64,000 bases of DNA from Saprospiraceae bacterium (GCA_029263015.1 JAJCYI010000245.1:1-64000), one strand, 5' to 3'; numbered from the stretch's first letter, positions 43,501 through 53,392 are shown. Translations and numbers: made by a program. The notes: a model not told the origin generated them from the letters alone.

Positions 43501-43601
43501 AAAAAGCCGCAGCAGAAGCCAAAAGGCTACTTGATGAGGAAGCCAAAAAGAAATTGGAGGAATGGAATCCGTTCAAGAAGAAGAAAAAGGGTGGGGGGTG
43601 A
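40518..43601 (+). CDS. AsmA family protein
   Basis: A 1027-residue protein anchored by one N-terminal membrane helix (about 5-27). The large periplasmic part begins with the AsmA pattern (NENLNATVDFSDVDISLLRDFPNASLKL) and ends with the C-terminal AsmA_2-like region (ISGFGPLQNVANKL, TGTITDPKIDIKLLG). AsmA-type proteins form beta-groove bridges for lipid transport between membranes. Residues about 526-540 are encoded by an in-frame heptamer repeat. The C-terminal 100 residues are a Lys/Ala/Glu-rich helix ending EWNPFKKKKKGGG, unusual for the family. It may be longer than typical homologues only because of these additions. Confidence 0.9.
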   Translation: MKILKKILFAATVLLVLFIGVLIAIPYFFKDEIVAEIKNAVNENLNATVDFSDVDISLLRDFPNASLKLIDYSVTGMDEFEGVKLVAGKAFDVSVNFWSAWDFGKVPLEIRSVNLEQPEVHIIVLSNGKENYDIAKSSEETTADSDPYQIQLQSYSITDGNIIYDDRLWDSYLNITGLNHSGKGDFTQDIFDLQTKTDIDDLTYRSGGMSYLKKAKLDYGAGFNIDMLNSKYTLRENDLSINDLRFIFDGWLALTPDGDIDMDLAFNAPQSEFKSLLSMIPNAYIEGYENVIAGGTFKLDGFVKGKYGISPESYPAFKINFNIAEGDIQYPDLPMGISGINTDVSVNSPSSDLDKMLVDVSKFNLQVGNNPIEGYFKLKTPMSDPDVDTKIKGILNLGDFVRAFPMEGVETLNGMVNMDLAAHTKMSTIDQEDYSNVDMSGNASIENMDYVADDLPPVRIDAMRLFLTPKNMEVSNFDMKLGKSDLSGSGKIDNILAYFSPDATMKGDFKIRSNYFNADEWMEEEEPVGSEQLAVGSSQVGEEEELFNRFDFDVDGEIGKMDYDIYQLTDLRAKGHFTPNKLTASNLSGKIGDSDFAVSGVLNNVWNYLFKNETLGGDLKMTSRYMNLNQFMVEEEATEAVPEEATEPFLVPSGMDINMIADMDKVIYDNLELRNVKGGLKIVNEAVVFEDLTANSLGGQMAIKGGYDTKDHNKPKFDLGMQLADMDFQKAFNAFNTFQAIAPIGKFIKGNFDTRFNMSSVLGKDLMPDLETLTSDGFMQTINGKISGFGPLQNVANKLNVDAFKNFDIKNTKNWFTVKNGELALEEFDHQYEDIAMKIGGTHKITGSGMSYFINAKIPREKIGKNPLGAAANSGLDLLSGQASKLGLNINAGEFVNVRIGITGTITDPKIDIKLLGTEGEAQTVQDLVVGTVKDETEKVIDKAKSDAETKLKVEQEKLVNKAKAEADSLTKKATEAAKKKLEDEAKKAADGATKKAAAEAKRLLDEEAKKKLEEWNPFKKKKKGGG
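42095..42136. repeat. In-frame heptamer tract inside the AsmA-type gene
   Basis: Six units: GCCAGTA GGCAGTG / AGCAGTT GGCAGTT / GGCAGTT CGCAAGT. Six times seven is 42 bases, so the reading frame is kept (14 codons; the protein reads EEPVGSEQLAVGSSQVG around it). On the other strand the core is AACTGCC, related to the TACTGCT tract at 15001. Confidence 0.9.
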
Positions 43602-43696
43602 TGGGTGATTTTAACATCGGCGGGAGTTGGAACTGTGCCGACATTTGTCCCCAACCCATCGCCAATCTATAACTGTCTATTTTAGAAAAACCAGCC

Positions 43697-44185
43697 ATGC
43701 GTATTATTTTTATTTTTCTCGCCATTATTTTTCTTCACCTTGCTGCCTGCACTGACAACGAATCCTTCCCAATTCCCGAAACGCCCCCACTGCACTCGGG
43801 CAATTGCCTGTTGGACGGCGACTACCAAGGTATCCTCGTCCGGGAACGCCAAAATAGCATCAACGGCATCCCCTGGGGTTGGACGGACACTAGCGAAATT
43901 GATTTTTCCATAGCCTGTACTGTCTTTATGCATGGGACCTGTACTGGCCAGATTAGTACCTCGTCCGATACCATCACTTTTGAAAGTGGTGGATGTGAAT
44001 GCTGGTGCGACTGTAGCCCGTTCATTGATTGCGGTGGCGATTTGCTGCTCGGTACGCGCCCGTTTTCTTTCGACGGCGACAGCCTGCTGATGTGGTCAGA
44101 AGGGGGCGGCGTGGACAGCCTCAGCATTCTGGGCCACGTACTGGGGTATTACCAGAAGGTTTTTTATCGGTTGGAAAAATTGTAG
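43697..44185 (+). CDS. Cysteine-rich lipoprotein of unknown function
   Basis: A 162-residue lipoprotein (signal ending HLAACTDNE). The mature part has a dense cysteine block CECWCDCSPFIDCGG plus further paired cysteines (CTVFMHGTC), suggesting disulfides or metal binding. The pattern of strands recalls lipocalin-like lipoproteins. Family not recognised. Confidence 0.7.
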   Translation: MRIIFIFLAIIFLHLAACTDNESFPIPETPPLHSGNCLLDGDYQGILVRERQNSINGIPWGWTDTSEIDFSIACTVFMHGTCTGQISTSSDTITFESGGCECWCDCSPFIDCGGDLLLGTRPFSFDGDSLLMWSEGGGVDSLSILGHVLGYYQKVFYRLEKL

Positions 44186-44307
44186 GGCGATGTCGCATGC
44201 CAATCCGATTTATAACGAACCGGGTAAAAGAGGTGGGCGAGGGCAGGGCTGAAATAATAATGCTCGCAACCAGAGTGATTGGCTGTGGGGATTTAATAAA
44301 TTGTATA

Positions 44308-44339
44308 TTGCAAATTCCCTCTCCATTCCCCTACCTTTG
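44308..44339 (+). promoter_or_regulatory. Promoter of metH
   Basis: TTG at 44308-44310, a 21-base spacer and TACCTTTG at 44332-44339, 61 bases before the metH ATG. The leader is too short for a cobalamin riboswitch. Confidence 0.6.
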
Positions 44340-44400
44340 CCCCTCCCAACATTTCAAACCAAAACCCAACCTTCAAGCATTTCCATCCTAAATATTCACA

Positions 44401-47400
44401 TTGATGAACAAGACCTTAGAGAACGCCATCAAAGAGCGAATTTTGATACTTGACGGAGCCATGGGTACCATGATCCAACGCTACAAACTCGCAGAAGAAG
44501 ACTACCGCGGAGAACGGTTTAAAGACTTTCACAAGGATATAAAAGGCAATAATGATGTATTGTCTATTACCCAACCGCATATTATAGAAGCCATCCATCA
44601 GGAGTACATGGAGGCAGGTTCGGACATCATCGAGACGAATACTTTTAGTTCAACTTCCATAGCGATGGCCGATTACGATATGCAGGAGTTAGCTTATGAA
44701 TTGAATTTGGCCTCTGCCCAAATTGCCAAGAAAGCGGCCTCAGAAATGACCCATAAAACTCCTGAAAAACCCAGATTCGTAGCGGGTGCTTTGGGGCCTT
44801 TGAACAAAACGCTTTCCCTCTCGCCAGACGTGAACGACCCTGGTTTCCGAGCTGTGACTTTCGATGAGGTGATGAATGCCTATTACGATCAAGTACGTGG
44901 TCTTGTAGATGGGGGAGTGGACATCTTGCTGGTGGAGACCATTTTCGATACACTCAACTGCAAGGCGGCACTTTTTGCTATTGACAGATATTTTGATGAA
45001 ACGGGTGTGAAATTGCCCATCATGATCTCCGGCACTATTACCGATGCAAGTGGCCGGACTTTGAGTGGCCAGACTGTTGAAGCGTTTTGGATTTCAATTA
45101 GACATGCCAAACCGTTATGTGTAGGACTGAACTGCGCTTTGGGCGCAAAGGAAATGCGCCCTCATTTGGAAGACCTCGCCAACATTGCAGATTGTTTTGT
45201 CCATGCCTACCCGAATGCTGGTCTTCCCAATGAATTTGGCGAATACGACCAGACGCCTCACGAGATGTGTGATTTTATTGATGATTTTGTGGAAAGCGGG
45301 TTTGTGAACATTGTCGGAGGTTGCTGTGGCACGACACCTGACCACATTCGGCACATGGCTGAGCGTGTTGCAAAAATTAGCAAGCCGCGGATCATATCGC
45401 CGAAACCGGGTTACAGCATGTTTGCTGGTCTTGAACCTTTGGTGGTGCGGCCTGATGTCAATTTTGTGAATATCGGTGAGCGAACCAATGTGACGGGCAG
45501 CCGAAAATTTGCCCGATTAATAAAGGAAAACAATTACGAAGAAGCCCTTTCCGTTGCCCAGCACCAAGTTGATGGTGGCGCACAGGTCATTGACGTAAAT
45601 ATGGACGAAGGGCTGCTCGATAGCAAGGCCGCTATGGTGAAATTCCTTAACCTGGTAATGGCAGAACCCGACATTGCGAAGCTGCCGGTGATGATTGACA
45701 GTTCTAAATTTGAGGTGATAGAAGCGGGGTTAAAATGTGTGCAGGGCAAGTGCATCGTCAATTCCATTTCAATGAAAGAAGGTGTGGAATCCTTTATCTA
45801 CCACGCAAAATTGGTACGCCGCTATGGGGCCGCCGCAGTGGTGATGGCATTCGATGAACAAGGGCAGGCAGATACCATCGAACGGAAAGTAGAGATATGT
45901 GCAAGGGCCTATAAAATTTTGGTAAGCGAGGTTGGGTTCCTGCCTGAGGACATCATTTTTGACCCAAATATTTTCGCTGTCGCAACGGGAATAGAAGAAC
46001 ACAACGAATACGCAATCAACTATATCGAGGCTACTCGGCAGATCAAAGAACGATGCCCCGGTGTGAAAATCAGTGGCGGCGTCAGTAATCTTTCTTTCAG
46101 TTTTAGAGGAAACAACCGGGTGCGGGAGGCCATGCATGCGGCCTTTTTGTACCACGCTATTCAAGCGGGCATGGATATGGGGATCGTGAATGCCGGCATG
46201 ATGGAGATTTACGCAGAAATCCCTAAAGACCTGCTCGCACGGGTAGAGGACGTGATTTTCAACCGGCGGGAAGATGCGACCGACCGACTGTTGGAAATTG
46301 CAGAAAGAGTTAAAGGTAACGGCGTTTCTGGCGTAAAAAAAGACCTTTCGTGGCGGAAAGGCACAGTCGAAAAACGCCTCCAACATGCCCTTGTGAAAGG
46401 CATTACCGAATTCATTGTGGAAGATACAGAAGAAGCCCGGGTGAAATATGACCGACCGATCCAAGTGATTGAAGGCCCATTGATGGATGGGATGAACGTG
46501 GTCGGTGATTTGTTTGGCAGCGGTAAAATGTTCCTGCCGCAGGTTGTGAAATCTGCCCGGGTGATGAAAAAATCGGTCGCACATTTGACTCCATTTATCG
46601 AAGAAGAAAAATTGGCTGGCGGCAGCTCGGCAAAGGCAAAAATATTGATGGCGACGGTAAAAGGTGACGTCCACGACATCGGCAAAAATATTGTCGGCGT
46701 GGTACTGGGCTGCAATAATTATGAAATAATAGACCTCGGCGTGATGGTGCCCGCGCAAAAGATTTTGGATGCGGCAATACTGGAAAACGTTGACATGATC
46801 GGCCTCAGTGGCCTGATCACTCCTTCTTTGGACGAGATGGTTCATCTGGCAAAAGAGATGCAGCGACAAGGGTTTACCATGCCACTTTTGATCGGCGGGG
46901 CGACAACCTCAAAAACCCATACTGCCGTAAAAATAGAGCCGCAGTACAATGGTTCGGTCATTTACGTCTTGGATGCTTCCCGCAGTGTCGCAGTGGCTTC
47001 TTTGCTAACCTCTTCCAATGAAAATGCCAAGAATGATTTCATCATTCAGACAAAAAATGATTATGAGAAAATAAGGGTGCAGCGAGCTAATCGCAATATT
47101 TCCAAAAAATATATTTCCATAAAAAAAGCGAGGGAGAACAAGGTCAAAATAAACTGGGAAAATTATGTTTCTCCCAAACCTAAAATGTTGGGTGTCAAGG
47201 TTTTTGAGAATTATAATATTGAAGAATTGAGTAATTACATTGACTGGACGCCTTTCTTTTCAAGCTGGCAGATGAAAGGGAAATACCCGGCCATTTTTGA
47301 TGATAGAACAGTAGGGGGAGAGGCGAAGAAATTGTTCAATGATGCCCAATCAATGCTGCGCCGAACCATCGATGAAAATTGGTTGGAGGCGAAAGCGGTT

Positions 47401-48102
47401 ATCGGTTTGTTCCCCGCCAATGCACTCGAAAATGACAGTGTGGAAATTTATTTTAAAGAAAATGAAAAGGACAAGGAAGTCTTGGCAACCCTGCATTTCC
47501 TCCGGCAACAAGCTCAATATGCAGAGGGGAAGCCGAATATTTGTTTGTCGGATTTTGTTTTACCGAAATCTGGATTTGGAAATCCAGACTACATGGGAGC
47601 TTTTGCGGTGACAGCGGGTATTGGCATTGAAAAATGGGTGAAAAAATTCGAGGATGATCACGACGACTATAGTGCGATAATGCTTAAAGCATTGGCTGAC
47701 CGCTTGGCCGAGGCATTGGCCGAAAGGATGCATGAACGTGTGCGTCAAGAATTTTGGGGCTATGCTAAAAATGAAGCCCTTGATAATGAGTCACTTGTAA
47801 AAGAAAAATACCAAGGCATTCGACCTGCACCTGGCTATCCCGCTTGCCCTGAGCATACAGAAAAGAGGACTCTTTGGGGCTTACTGAAAGTAGAAGAAAA
47901 CACGGGAATGAAATTAACAGAAAGCTGTGCGATGTATCCAGCATCATCCGTGAGCGGGTGGTATTTCTCGCATCCAGAGAGCAAGTATTTCACCGTAGGC
48001 CAACTTTCAAAAGACCAGGTTGAAGATTATTCGGAACGCAAAGGAATGACGGTAGCTGAAGTTGAGAAGTGGCTGGGGAGTGTTTTGAATTATGATGTGT
48101 GA
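44401..48102 (+). CDS. metH: Cobalamin-dependent methionine synthase
   Basis: A 1233-residue cytosolic enzyme transferring the methyl group of methyltetrahydrofolate to homocysteine. All four modules are present: homocysteine/zinc module with [10 protein letters not shown] and [10 protein letters not shown] cysteines; pterin module ([31 protein letters not shown]); cobalamin module with DVHDIGKN, His758 being the lower axial ligand; and the SAM-dependent activation domain ([12 protein letters not shown]). Full length compared with E. coli MetH. It closes the activated methyl cycle with ahcY at 1.1 kb. Own promoter upstream. Confidence 0.98.
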   Translation: MMNKTLENAIKERILILDGAMGTMIQRYKLAEEDYRGERFKDFHKDIKGNNDVLSITQPHIIEAIHQEYMEAGSDIIETNTFSSTSIAMADYDMQELAYELNLASAQIAKKAASEMTHKTPEKPRFVAGALGPLNKTLSLSPDVNDPGFRAVTFDEVMNAYYDQVRGLVDGGVDILLVETIFDTLNCKAALFAIDRYFDETGVKLPIMISGTITDASGRTLSGQTVEAFWISIRHAKPLCVGLNCALGAKEMRPHLEDLANIADCFVHAYPNAGLPNEFGEYDQTPHEMCDFIDDFVESGFVNIVGGCCGTTPDHIRHMAERVAKISKPRIISPKPGYSMFAGLEPLVVRPDVNFVNIGERTNVTGSRKFARLIKENNYEEALSVAQHQVDGGAQVIDVNMDEGLLDSKAAMVKFLNLVMAEPDIAKLPVMIDSSKFEVIEAGLKCVQGKCIVNSISMKEGVESFIYHAKLVRRYGAAAVVMAFDEQGQADTIERKVEICARAYKILVSEVGFLPEDIIFDPNIFAVATGIEEHNEYAINYIEATRQIKERCPGVKISGGVSNLSFSFRGNNRVREAMHAAFLYHAIQAGMDMGIVNAGMMEIYAEIPKDLLARVEDVIFNRREDATDRLLEIAERVKGNGVSGVKKDLSWRKGTVEKRLQHALVKGITEFIVEDTEEARVKYDRPIQVIEGPLMDGMNVVGDLFGSGKMFLPQVVKSARVMKKSVAHLTPFIEEEKLAGGSSAKAKILMATVKGDVHDIGKNIVGVVLGCNNYEIIDLGVMVPAQKILDAAILENVDMIGLSGLITPSLDEMVHLAKEMQRQGFTMPLLIGGATTSKTHTAVKIEPQYNGSVIYVLDASRSVAVASLLTSSNENAKNDFIIQTKNDYEKIRVQRANRNISKKYISIKKARENKVKINWENYVSPKPKMLGVKVFENYNIEELSNYIDWTPFFSSWQMKGKYPAIFDDRTVGGEAKKLFNDAQSMLRRTIDENWLEAKAVIGLFPANALENDSVEIYFKENEKDKEVLATLHFLRQQAQYAEGKPNICLSDFVLPKSGFGNPDYMGAFAVTAGIGIEKWVKKFEDDHDDYSAIMLKALADRLAEALAERMHERVRQEFWGYAKNEALDNESLVKEKYQGIRPAPGYPACPEHTEKRTLWGLLKVEENTGMKLTESCAMYPASSVSGWYFSHPESKYFTVGQLSKDQVEDYSERKGMTVAEVEKWLGSVLNYDV

Positions 48103-48186
48103 GGGGAGTAAGATCAGTTTCATGCCACTTCAATAATTTGGGTAGGTTTCTCATTTCCTGTTCTCTAAAAATCAATAATTTTTTGA

Positions 48187-48247
48187 AACGCAGAGATACA
48201 GAATTGCTTGGCTGGTTTGGTTCCAAACGATCCTGTACCTCTGCGTT
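48187..48247. repeat. Inverted repeat downstream of metH
   Basis: AACGCAGAG (48187-48195) pairs with CTCTGCGTT (48239-48247), and inner ACAG/CTGT extends it. The 387-base gap 48103-48489 holds this and the next stem-loop, and no gene that I can see. Confidence 0.7.
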
Positions 48248-48294
48248 AGGGAGTAGGAAAAAAATAACCTACCCACTCAAACTTGTTCTTTTTA

Positions 48295-48360
48295 AATAGG
48301 AAAAACTTTAAAAATCCTTACGTAGCTTGGCTATGTGCGGTTTCTAAAATTCTTCCTATT
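48295..48360. repeat. 66-nt long imperfect stem-loop
   Basis: AATAGGAA at 48295-48302 pairs with TTCCTATT at 48353-48360. The pairing continues inward with few mismatches (AA.TTTA.AAA.CC) to a terminal ACGTAGC-TTG-GCTATGT hairpin at 48320-48336. A structured RNA or small mobile remnant is possible; no T-run follows. Confidence 0.6.
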
Positions 48361-48489
48361 CAAAAAATACGGCGCTTTAGCTGGCATCTTATTTATTTCC
48401 TGCTCCCTTAAATTATAAAAAGACGATCTCTTGTCAGCCTTCCACCAATCCAATCAGCCCTTGTCCAACGGTTTCTCTAAAATTACACT

Positions 48490-49626
48490 TTATTGACAAG
48501 GGTCTTCTGTGCCACCAAGAACTACATTGTTCTCACCACAGTCTCTGTAAAAGGTCGTTGTTTTCGGATTGAGGACAAAGTTATTTGATGCCGCTAAGGC
48601 AGGGGCATTATTTATTGTAAGTGGCCCGAATAGGATAACATCATATGCGCCAGAATTGGTTGCTTGATTCTTGTTCAGAAAATTATCATGTGCCCCATCT
48701 ATCAAATTATACCCGGCAAAAGAACTGTTTTGAGCTTCATTCTTTATCACTTTCCAGTTATTGCAAGCGTCAGCTCTTTCAAGCATATTCCCATTTGGCA
48801 ATTGAATATTTCCTTGAAAAGAACAAAAAATAATTCCGGTACCATTATTATTGAATTCATTCTCTTTGGCTATGCCTTTTTTATCACTTGCAAACAGCCC
48901 CCAATTGAAATTTTCAACAAAATTACCTTTGATTTTTGCGTTTTTCCCACTTTCCACTATCATTCCTATTCCTAAGTTCCCACTAGTAAAACTGTTGGTC
49001 AGGTAATTATCGTAGAAACTTGGGCTGTGGCTATTGCCGCTTGCCCAGATTCCATGTTGATAGTCCTCAATCCTGTTATCCTCGATTCTCGCAAGTTTTG
49101 CATCTTCAAGGAATATTGCGGTATTTCCCGTGGATTTTGTAGGCACCATATGCAGCCCTTTTATGCGTACAAAATTGGCTCCATTAACATATATAGCCGG
49201 ATCGATTATATTGGTCGTTGCGCTGAATACGCCTCCCCCCTTTTCACTGACATCAAAATAAATCTTTGCTCCATTTTCTCCGATTATCGTCACGGGCTTT
49301 GTAATGGTCACAGTACCGGACTCCCAATGGTCACCACTTTTGACGACTATTTTTCCGCCTATGCCTGCCTGTGAAATGGCGTTGGCCAACCCGTCTTGAG
49401 ATCCAGCAGGAAGATATACTGTTGACCTCAAGGAATTTCCATCATAAACTGGAGGGTGCTTGTAATCGTATTCCAATTCGGCATCTGCGGCATCAATGAT
49501 TGCCTGGATTTCGGTGGGAACATTAATGTCGTCGGTAAGAGCAGCTTCGGGAAGTGATTGATCTTTTGCACAACCGATCAAAACGAGTGCAAAAAATCCG
49601 GTTACGAAATAATTAATTGTTTTCAT
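48490..49626 (-). CDS. Right-handed beta-helix lipoprotein
   Basis: A 378-residue lipoprotein (signal ending LVLIGCAKD). After a linker it shows successive beta-helix rungs: GGKIVVKSGDHW, TVTITKPVTIIGENG, FVRIKGLHMVP, AIFLEDAKLARIEDNRIEDYQHGIWASG, NAKIKGNFVENFNWGLFAS, IAKENEFNNNGTGI. This is the NosD/PbH1-type carbohydrate-binding or lyase fold. No catalytic residues are obvious, so it may bind rather than cut polysaccharide. Transcribed alone. Confidence 0.8.
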   Translation of the reverse strand: MKTINYFVTGFFALVLIGCAKDQSLPEAALTDDINVPTEIQAIIDAADAELEYDYKHPPVYDGNSLRSTVYLPAGSQDGLANAISQAGIGGKIVVKSGDHWESGTVTITKPVTIIGENGAKIYFDVSEKGGGVFSATTNIIDPAIYVNGANFVRIKGLHMVPTKSTGNTAIFLEDAKLARIEDNRIEDYQHGIWASGNSHSPSFYDNYLTNSFTSGNLGIGMIVESGKNAKIKGNFVENFNWGLFASDKKGIAKENEFNNNGTGIIFCSFQGNIQLPNGNMLERADACNNWKVIKNEAQNSSFAGYNLIDGAHDNFLNKNQATNSGAYDVILFGPLTINNAPALAASNNFVLNPKTTTFYRDCGENNVVLGGTEDPCQ

Positions 49627-50335
49627 TACGAAAAGGTTTTATGAACCAGCATAAACAAGAATAATCTTGCTACTGCTCATTCATGTTTAGAAATAATGTG
49701 ATTCTTGCCTTTTGTGTAGTTTTTATGTGAGATATTGGGTTTCCTTATTGATTGAGTCTGCAAAGAAATTTCTTCCCATAGCATCGATATAAATTCAGCC
49801 CATTGATGGGGATCCATCAAAATTTGCAAATGCAAACAAAGATGCAATCGTTAAAATGATGATACTGAAAAAATGCAATGCATCATAAAAGGGGAACATA
49901 ATTTCAAAATTTGGTGGTTCAAATAATAAATGGGTGGAGAGTCGTGAAGTGGGTATAAATCTAAGCCTATTTGAACAAAGGAAAATTTCTATTTTAACTA
50001 AATAGATTTTTGAAGAGCAGTATTAGTTGGCAAGATACCATAACAAATATATTTAAACAAATTTCTGTCCTACTGTCTTTAAATGCTTGCACTAATGGTG
50101 CATCATCATGTAAAAGGGTTTTAGCTGAAAAAACCCGTGAGGCCATCTGGGTTGGTTTGGAAATTCACTGTTATTTTATCTTTATTTCACCCGAACAATT
50201 TTGCTAATAAAACCAAAGGGTGCATTGATAAATGACACCCTTCGGAAAGAAAAATTACTTTGTTGAGTTTGTGATATTTCCTATTATATCAAACAAGTAA
50301 TCGTTGTTCAATTTAAACTTGTAATATCTTTTTTA
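49627..50335. other. 709-base gap with no convincing gene
   Basis: AT-rich sequence between two minus-strand genes. The only open frame (50010-50207, + strand, TTG start) has no coding character. The 3' part carries the hairpin at 50213-50245. No promoter with a full TTG/TAnnTTTG pair was seen on the minus strand for the beta-helix gene. Confidence 0.6.
50213..50245 (-). terminator. Hairpin terminator of the T9SS protein gene
   Basis: CCAAAGGGTG (50213-50222) pairs with CACCCTTCGG (50236-50245), with one A-C mismatch; an inner CATT/AATG extends the stem past a one-base bulge, and on the minus strand a T-rich stretch follows. Confidence 0.6.
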
Positions 50336-52522
50336 CTAGTGGATAATTATTTTATCCCTGAAATAATTACCCTTGTCATCAGAAATAATAAGGAAGTAAC
50401 TTCCCGCGCTTAATTGTTTTTCAATTCGTGTTTCTCTTGTGAACTGTTGCTTTAAATGCAAACGGCCCATAATATCATACACGCTCAATGTAGCAGGATT
50501 AACTACGCCGATATTTTCGCACGAGATGCTACTGCCCTGTTTAAATGGATTTGGATATATACAGTTTATATTGTCTAAAGATGTAAATTCGGTGGCGGTG
50601 CTAAAACCAGAACAAAAATGTTCTTTGGTGCTCCATTGAATCCAGGCGACCTCGGATCGTCGATATATTTCCGTAATTTTTTCAATTAATTTTCCTGATG
50701 GATAATCGTGATAATAATTATACCTGTAAGTGGGCTTCCAGGTGTTTGCGGCAATATTCCATAAAAATAATTTCTCTAATTTTAGTAATCCAAATTTTTT
50801 ATATTCATAAACATAACGAAGATAGCCGGGCTTCCATTGCCAGATGGAATCCAAGGTCCAACGCGAACCAGTTTTCTCAATTAACTGATTGTTTTGGTTA
50901 TAGGAATAGTCGAATTTTTTCAGTGGTTGCCAAGACTCTGTTGAATACAGCCAATAAAAATGAATTTCTTCTGACAACATGGAAAGGGAATCATAAGTGA
51001 AAGTCTCTAATTTGTCATTTAACCAATTACCATTAAAAGAATGGCTGGAAACTTTTTCAATTAATAACGATTGAGGATCATAAGCGAATTTAATTTGAGA
51101 GGAAAATGTCCAGAAATTGGAATTCGGCTGTCTATGAAGTGTGCTTTCTGTTTTGAGTTGTCCAAGGCTATTAAAGGTAAACTCTTTTTTTGACTTAGGG
51201 ATCCATTCACCGTTGTTGAAGTCTTTCCAGAATTGCACCCTTTCCTGTAATTGCCCATTCGGATTATACTCAAATGTAATTCTAAGGTGAGGGATTAGAT
51301 TATCGGGGCACTGATTTGATGTAATTAATATTTCTTCGAGTTTACCATTATTGCTAAAAATGGAATCAGCCATACTACTGACCACCCAATTTTGCTCGCC
51401 CCATTGAGAAGTGGAAATGGTACTGTTGACAAATTTTGATACAATCAGGTCTCTTTGCCAATTTTGCCAAGAAGGAACGCCGGCGTGGGTAACTCCAAAT
51501 TCCTCCTCAGATGTTAGGTTGCCCGAATCGTCATAATAATGAATGGTTTGTTCCAGGTCTGACCAGTGATCGATCCTCCAATTTGATGTGATTTCTTCAT
51601 AAAGATTTCCTGACACTTCATAAGTGTAGGAAGTTTTACTCGCATTGATCCAACTGCTTGGTGCTCCTATAAAACAGCGACGTTGGTAAACGGCTTCTTG
51701 GATCATTAATGATGTATTATAGGAAAATAATACCCTGCTGGATAAAATAAACGAGTCACTGTCTCCAATATAATAAATAGTTTTTATGCCGGGAATATTT
51801 TGATAGTTCAGTTGGAGGTTTTCTCTTTTCCATGTTTGCCACATATTAGACTCTATATTCCAAAAAGAATAATAAATTACTTTTGGAAAAGAATTTACAT
51901 TAACATAGCCGTACTCAATCAGGGATAAATTTTCCCAATCCTGTCCTTTCCAAATCTGATGCAATTCAGTTTTTAACCTGCCCTCTGTATCGTATTCATA
52001 TAGAGTTTGCAAGAATGGATTGCTATAGGAAAACACTGTTTGGATCAACTTATCGTTATCGTCATAGTAATAGTATTTTTTTTGAAAAGGCTCGTCAGGG
52101 TTGCTCCAACTCATAAACATATATGTTGAATCCAGTCGGCAAGGGTTGCTCCGAAAATGGAGTGAATTACTAGATGAAGTTTCTGGAGTTATTATGTTAT
52201 GACCAAGGGGTAAGCCCGGATGGTTAGGTAAAACACCTTTGGTCATACTTTCCTTCGGGTCAAATATTTTTCCAATTATTTCCTTGTACGGATTTATTGG
52301 CTGGGTTTTAAATTCACTTTTGACAATATTTTTCTCTTGCATAAGAGCTTGGTAATAATTCAAAGTGAATTCAAATTCACTACTTATTGGAATCTTATGG
52401 TTTTCAATAGTTTGTCCAATTAATTCCGGATAGGTTAACTCAATGGGCTGAGAAAACAACGAATTACTGATAAAAGTGAGAAAGAAAAAAATAAAGGACG
52501 GAGTACAAATTGAAGATTTCAT
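50336..52522 (-). CDS. T9SS-exported protein with YD-like repeats
   Basis: A 728-residue protein with an N-terminal signal peptide (FFFLTFISNSLFSQ). The C-terminal 75 residues are a type A T9SS sorting domain (CIYPNPFKQGSSISCEN, VYDIMGRLHLKQQF, LSAGSYFLIISDDKGN). The middle consists of many repeats of the form YxYDxxGxLxEExxxxW, like RHS/YD repeats (YEYDTEGRLKTELHQIW, FEYNPNGQLQERVQFWK, FTFNSLGQLKTESTLHR). YD repeats usually build a beta cocoon or ligand-binding shell. It should be delivered to the cell surface or medium. Confidence 0.85.
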   Translation of the reverse strand: MKSSICTPSFIFFFLTFISNSLFSQPIELTYPELIGQTIENHKIPISSEFEFTLNYYQALMQEKNIVKSEFKTQPINPYKEIIGKIFDPKESMTKGVLPNHPGLPLGHNIITPETSSSNSLHFRSNPCRLDSTYMFMSWSNPDEPFQKKYYYYDDNDKLIQTVFSYSNPFLQTLYEYDTEGRLKTELHQIWKGQDWENLSLIEYGYVNVNSFPKVIYYSFWNIESNMWQTWKRENLQLNYQNIPGIKTIYYIGDSDSFILSSRVLFSYNTSLMIQEAVYQRRCFIGAPSSWINASKTSYTYEVSGNLYEEITSNWRIDHWSDLEQTIHYYDDSGNLTSEEEFGVTHAGVPSWQNWQRDLIVSKFVNSTISTSQWGEQNWVVSSMADSIFSNNGKLEEILITSNQCPDNLIPHLRITFEYNPNGQLQERVQFWKDFNNGEWIPKSKKEFTFNSLGQLKTESTLHRQPNSNFWTFSSQIKFAYDPQSLLIEKVSSHSFNGNWLNDKLETFTYDSLSMLSEEIHFYWLYSTESWQPLKKFDYSYNQNNQLIEKTGSRWTLDSIWQWKPGYLRYVYEYKKFGLLKLEKLFLWNIAANTWKPTYRYNYYHDYPSGKLIEKITEIYRRSEVAWIQWSTKEHFCSGFSTATEFTSLDNINCIYPNPFKQGSSISCENIGVVNPATLSVYDIMGRLHLKQQFTRETRIEKQLSAGSYFLIISDDKGNYFRDKIIIH

Positions 52523-52694
52523 TTTAAAAAATTTTTTGAGTTAAAAAAAAGGATAGCCTAGATAATTAAGGGCAGAATAAATTTGTTCCACAATTAATTG
52601 TCTAATTATCCGTGTGCTGTGAAAAAAAAGGATCGAATAAGACAGGATTATTACCGCAATGTGATATTAATAGGAATAGTAAATCCGAAAGAGC

Positions 52695-53282
52695 TTAAAT
52701 CCTATAAGTCATGCCGGCCATTAATAGAGATGCTCCAAAGCCAAGCTCGCCAAACACACCGACCTTGCCGCAGCAGGAATATCGAATTCCCAAGAAACCG
52801 GTATAGGTCAACTTTTGTCTTTTGGGCAATAATTTAATATGTTCTTCCTCTGAGCCGAAAGCTCCACCTTCCATTACTTCAATGTGAGTGATGCTATAGC
52901 CCAAGCTGAACCCGCCAAAGATGTCCCACTTTTGTATCTTGGTACAATGGGCAGCAGGCCTGATGCCAAAGAAGTAAGAGGTATTTTGGTAAGTTTTCGG
53001 ATGTTCAAGAGTAGCATAATCTTTTTTGAATTCGCTCACAGAATAGCCAAACTTTCCACCCAGGCTGAAATTATCAGATATCATCTGATCGCCGCCAAAA
53101 GTGACAGGTGGTAGGACCATTTTTGCTCCATCCATGAGGTAAGTAGGGAGAAGGCCAACGCCTACCCAGACATCTCTTTGACCTTCTTGGTACATACGGT
53201 CAGTTCTTCTTTGTGCCTGGGTAGCAATGGCGAATAAAAGTGAAATGCAGGCAATTAACAGGGGTAATCTAAAAGTTTTCAT
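52695..53282 (-). CDS. Outer-membrane beta-barrel protein (OmpA/Omp-b-brl-like)
   Basis: A 195-residue protein with signal peptide (LLFAIATQAQ). Eight alternating strands, e.g. WVGVGLLPTYL, FSLGGKFGYSVSEF, YFFGIRPAAHC, GGFSLGYSITHIEV, VGVFGELGFGASLLMAGMTYRI, fit a small barrel. The cysteines AAHC and RYSCCGK are unusual. No function is known. It precedes an AraC-type regulator gene only by position; that gene lies upstream on the same strand. Confidence 0.8.
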   Translation of the reverse strand: MKTFRLPLLIACISLLFAIATQAQRRTDRMYQEGQRDVWVGVGLLPTYLMDGAKMVLPPVTFGGDQMISDNFSLGGKFGYSVSEFKKDYATLEHPKTYQNTSYFFGIRPAAHCTKIQKWDIFGGFSLGYSITHIEVMEGGAFGSEEEHIKLLPKRQKLTYTGFLGIRYSCCGKVGVFGELGFGASLLMAGMTYRI

Positions 53283-53392
53283 TTGGTTGGAATTTTGTTG
53301 TACTAGTGATTGAAATTGTTAAAAGTCAAAGCCAAATATTCAATTCACAAGATTACTGGATTGAAAATGTTTTTTGGGGTTATTTCCTTTCT

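Noticed and set aside
44340-44400. Possible cobalamin riboswitch before metH
   Set aside because: The leader is about 60 bases, far too short, and has no B12-box-like sequence.
45769-46869. 366-codon open frame on the minus strand inside metH
   Set aside because: It is fully antisense to a perfectly conserved metH; its translation is His/Phe/Arg-rich with no recognisable domain.
50010-50207. 65-codon open frame with TTG start in the 709-base gap
   Set aside because: No promoter, no signal peptide of normal form and no family resemblance; most likely chance.
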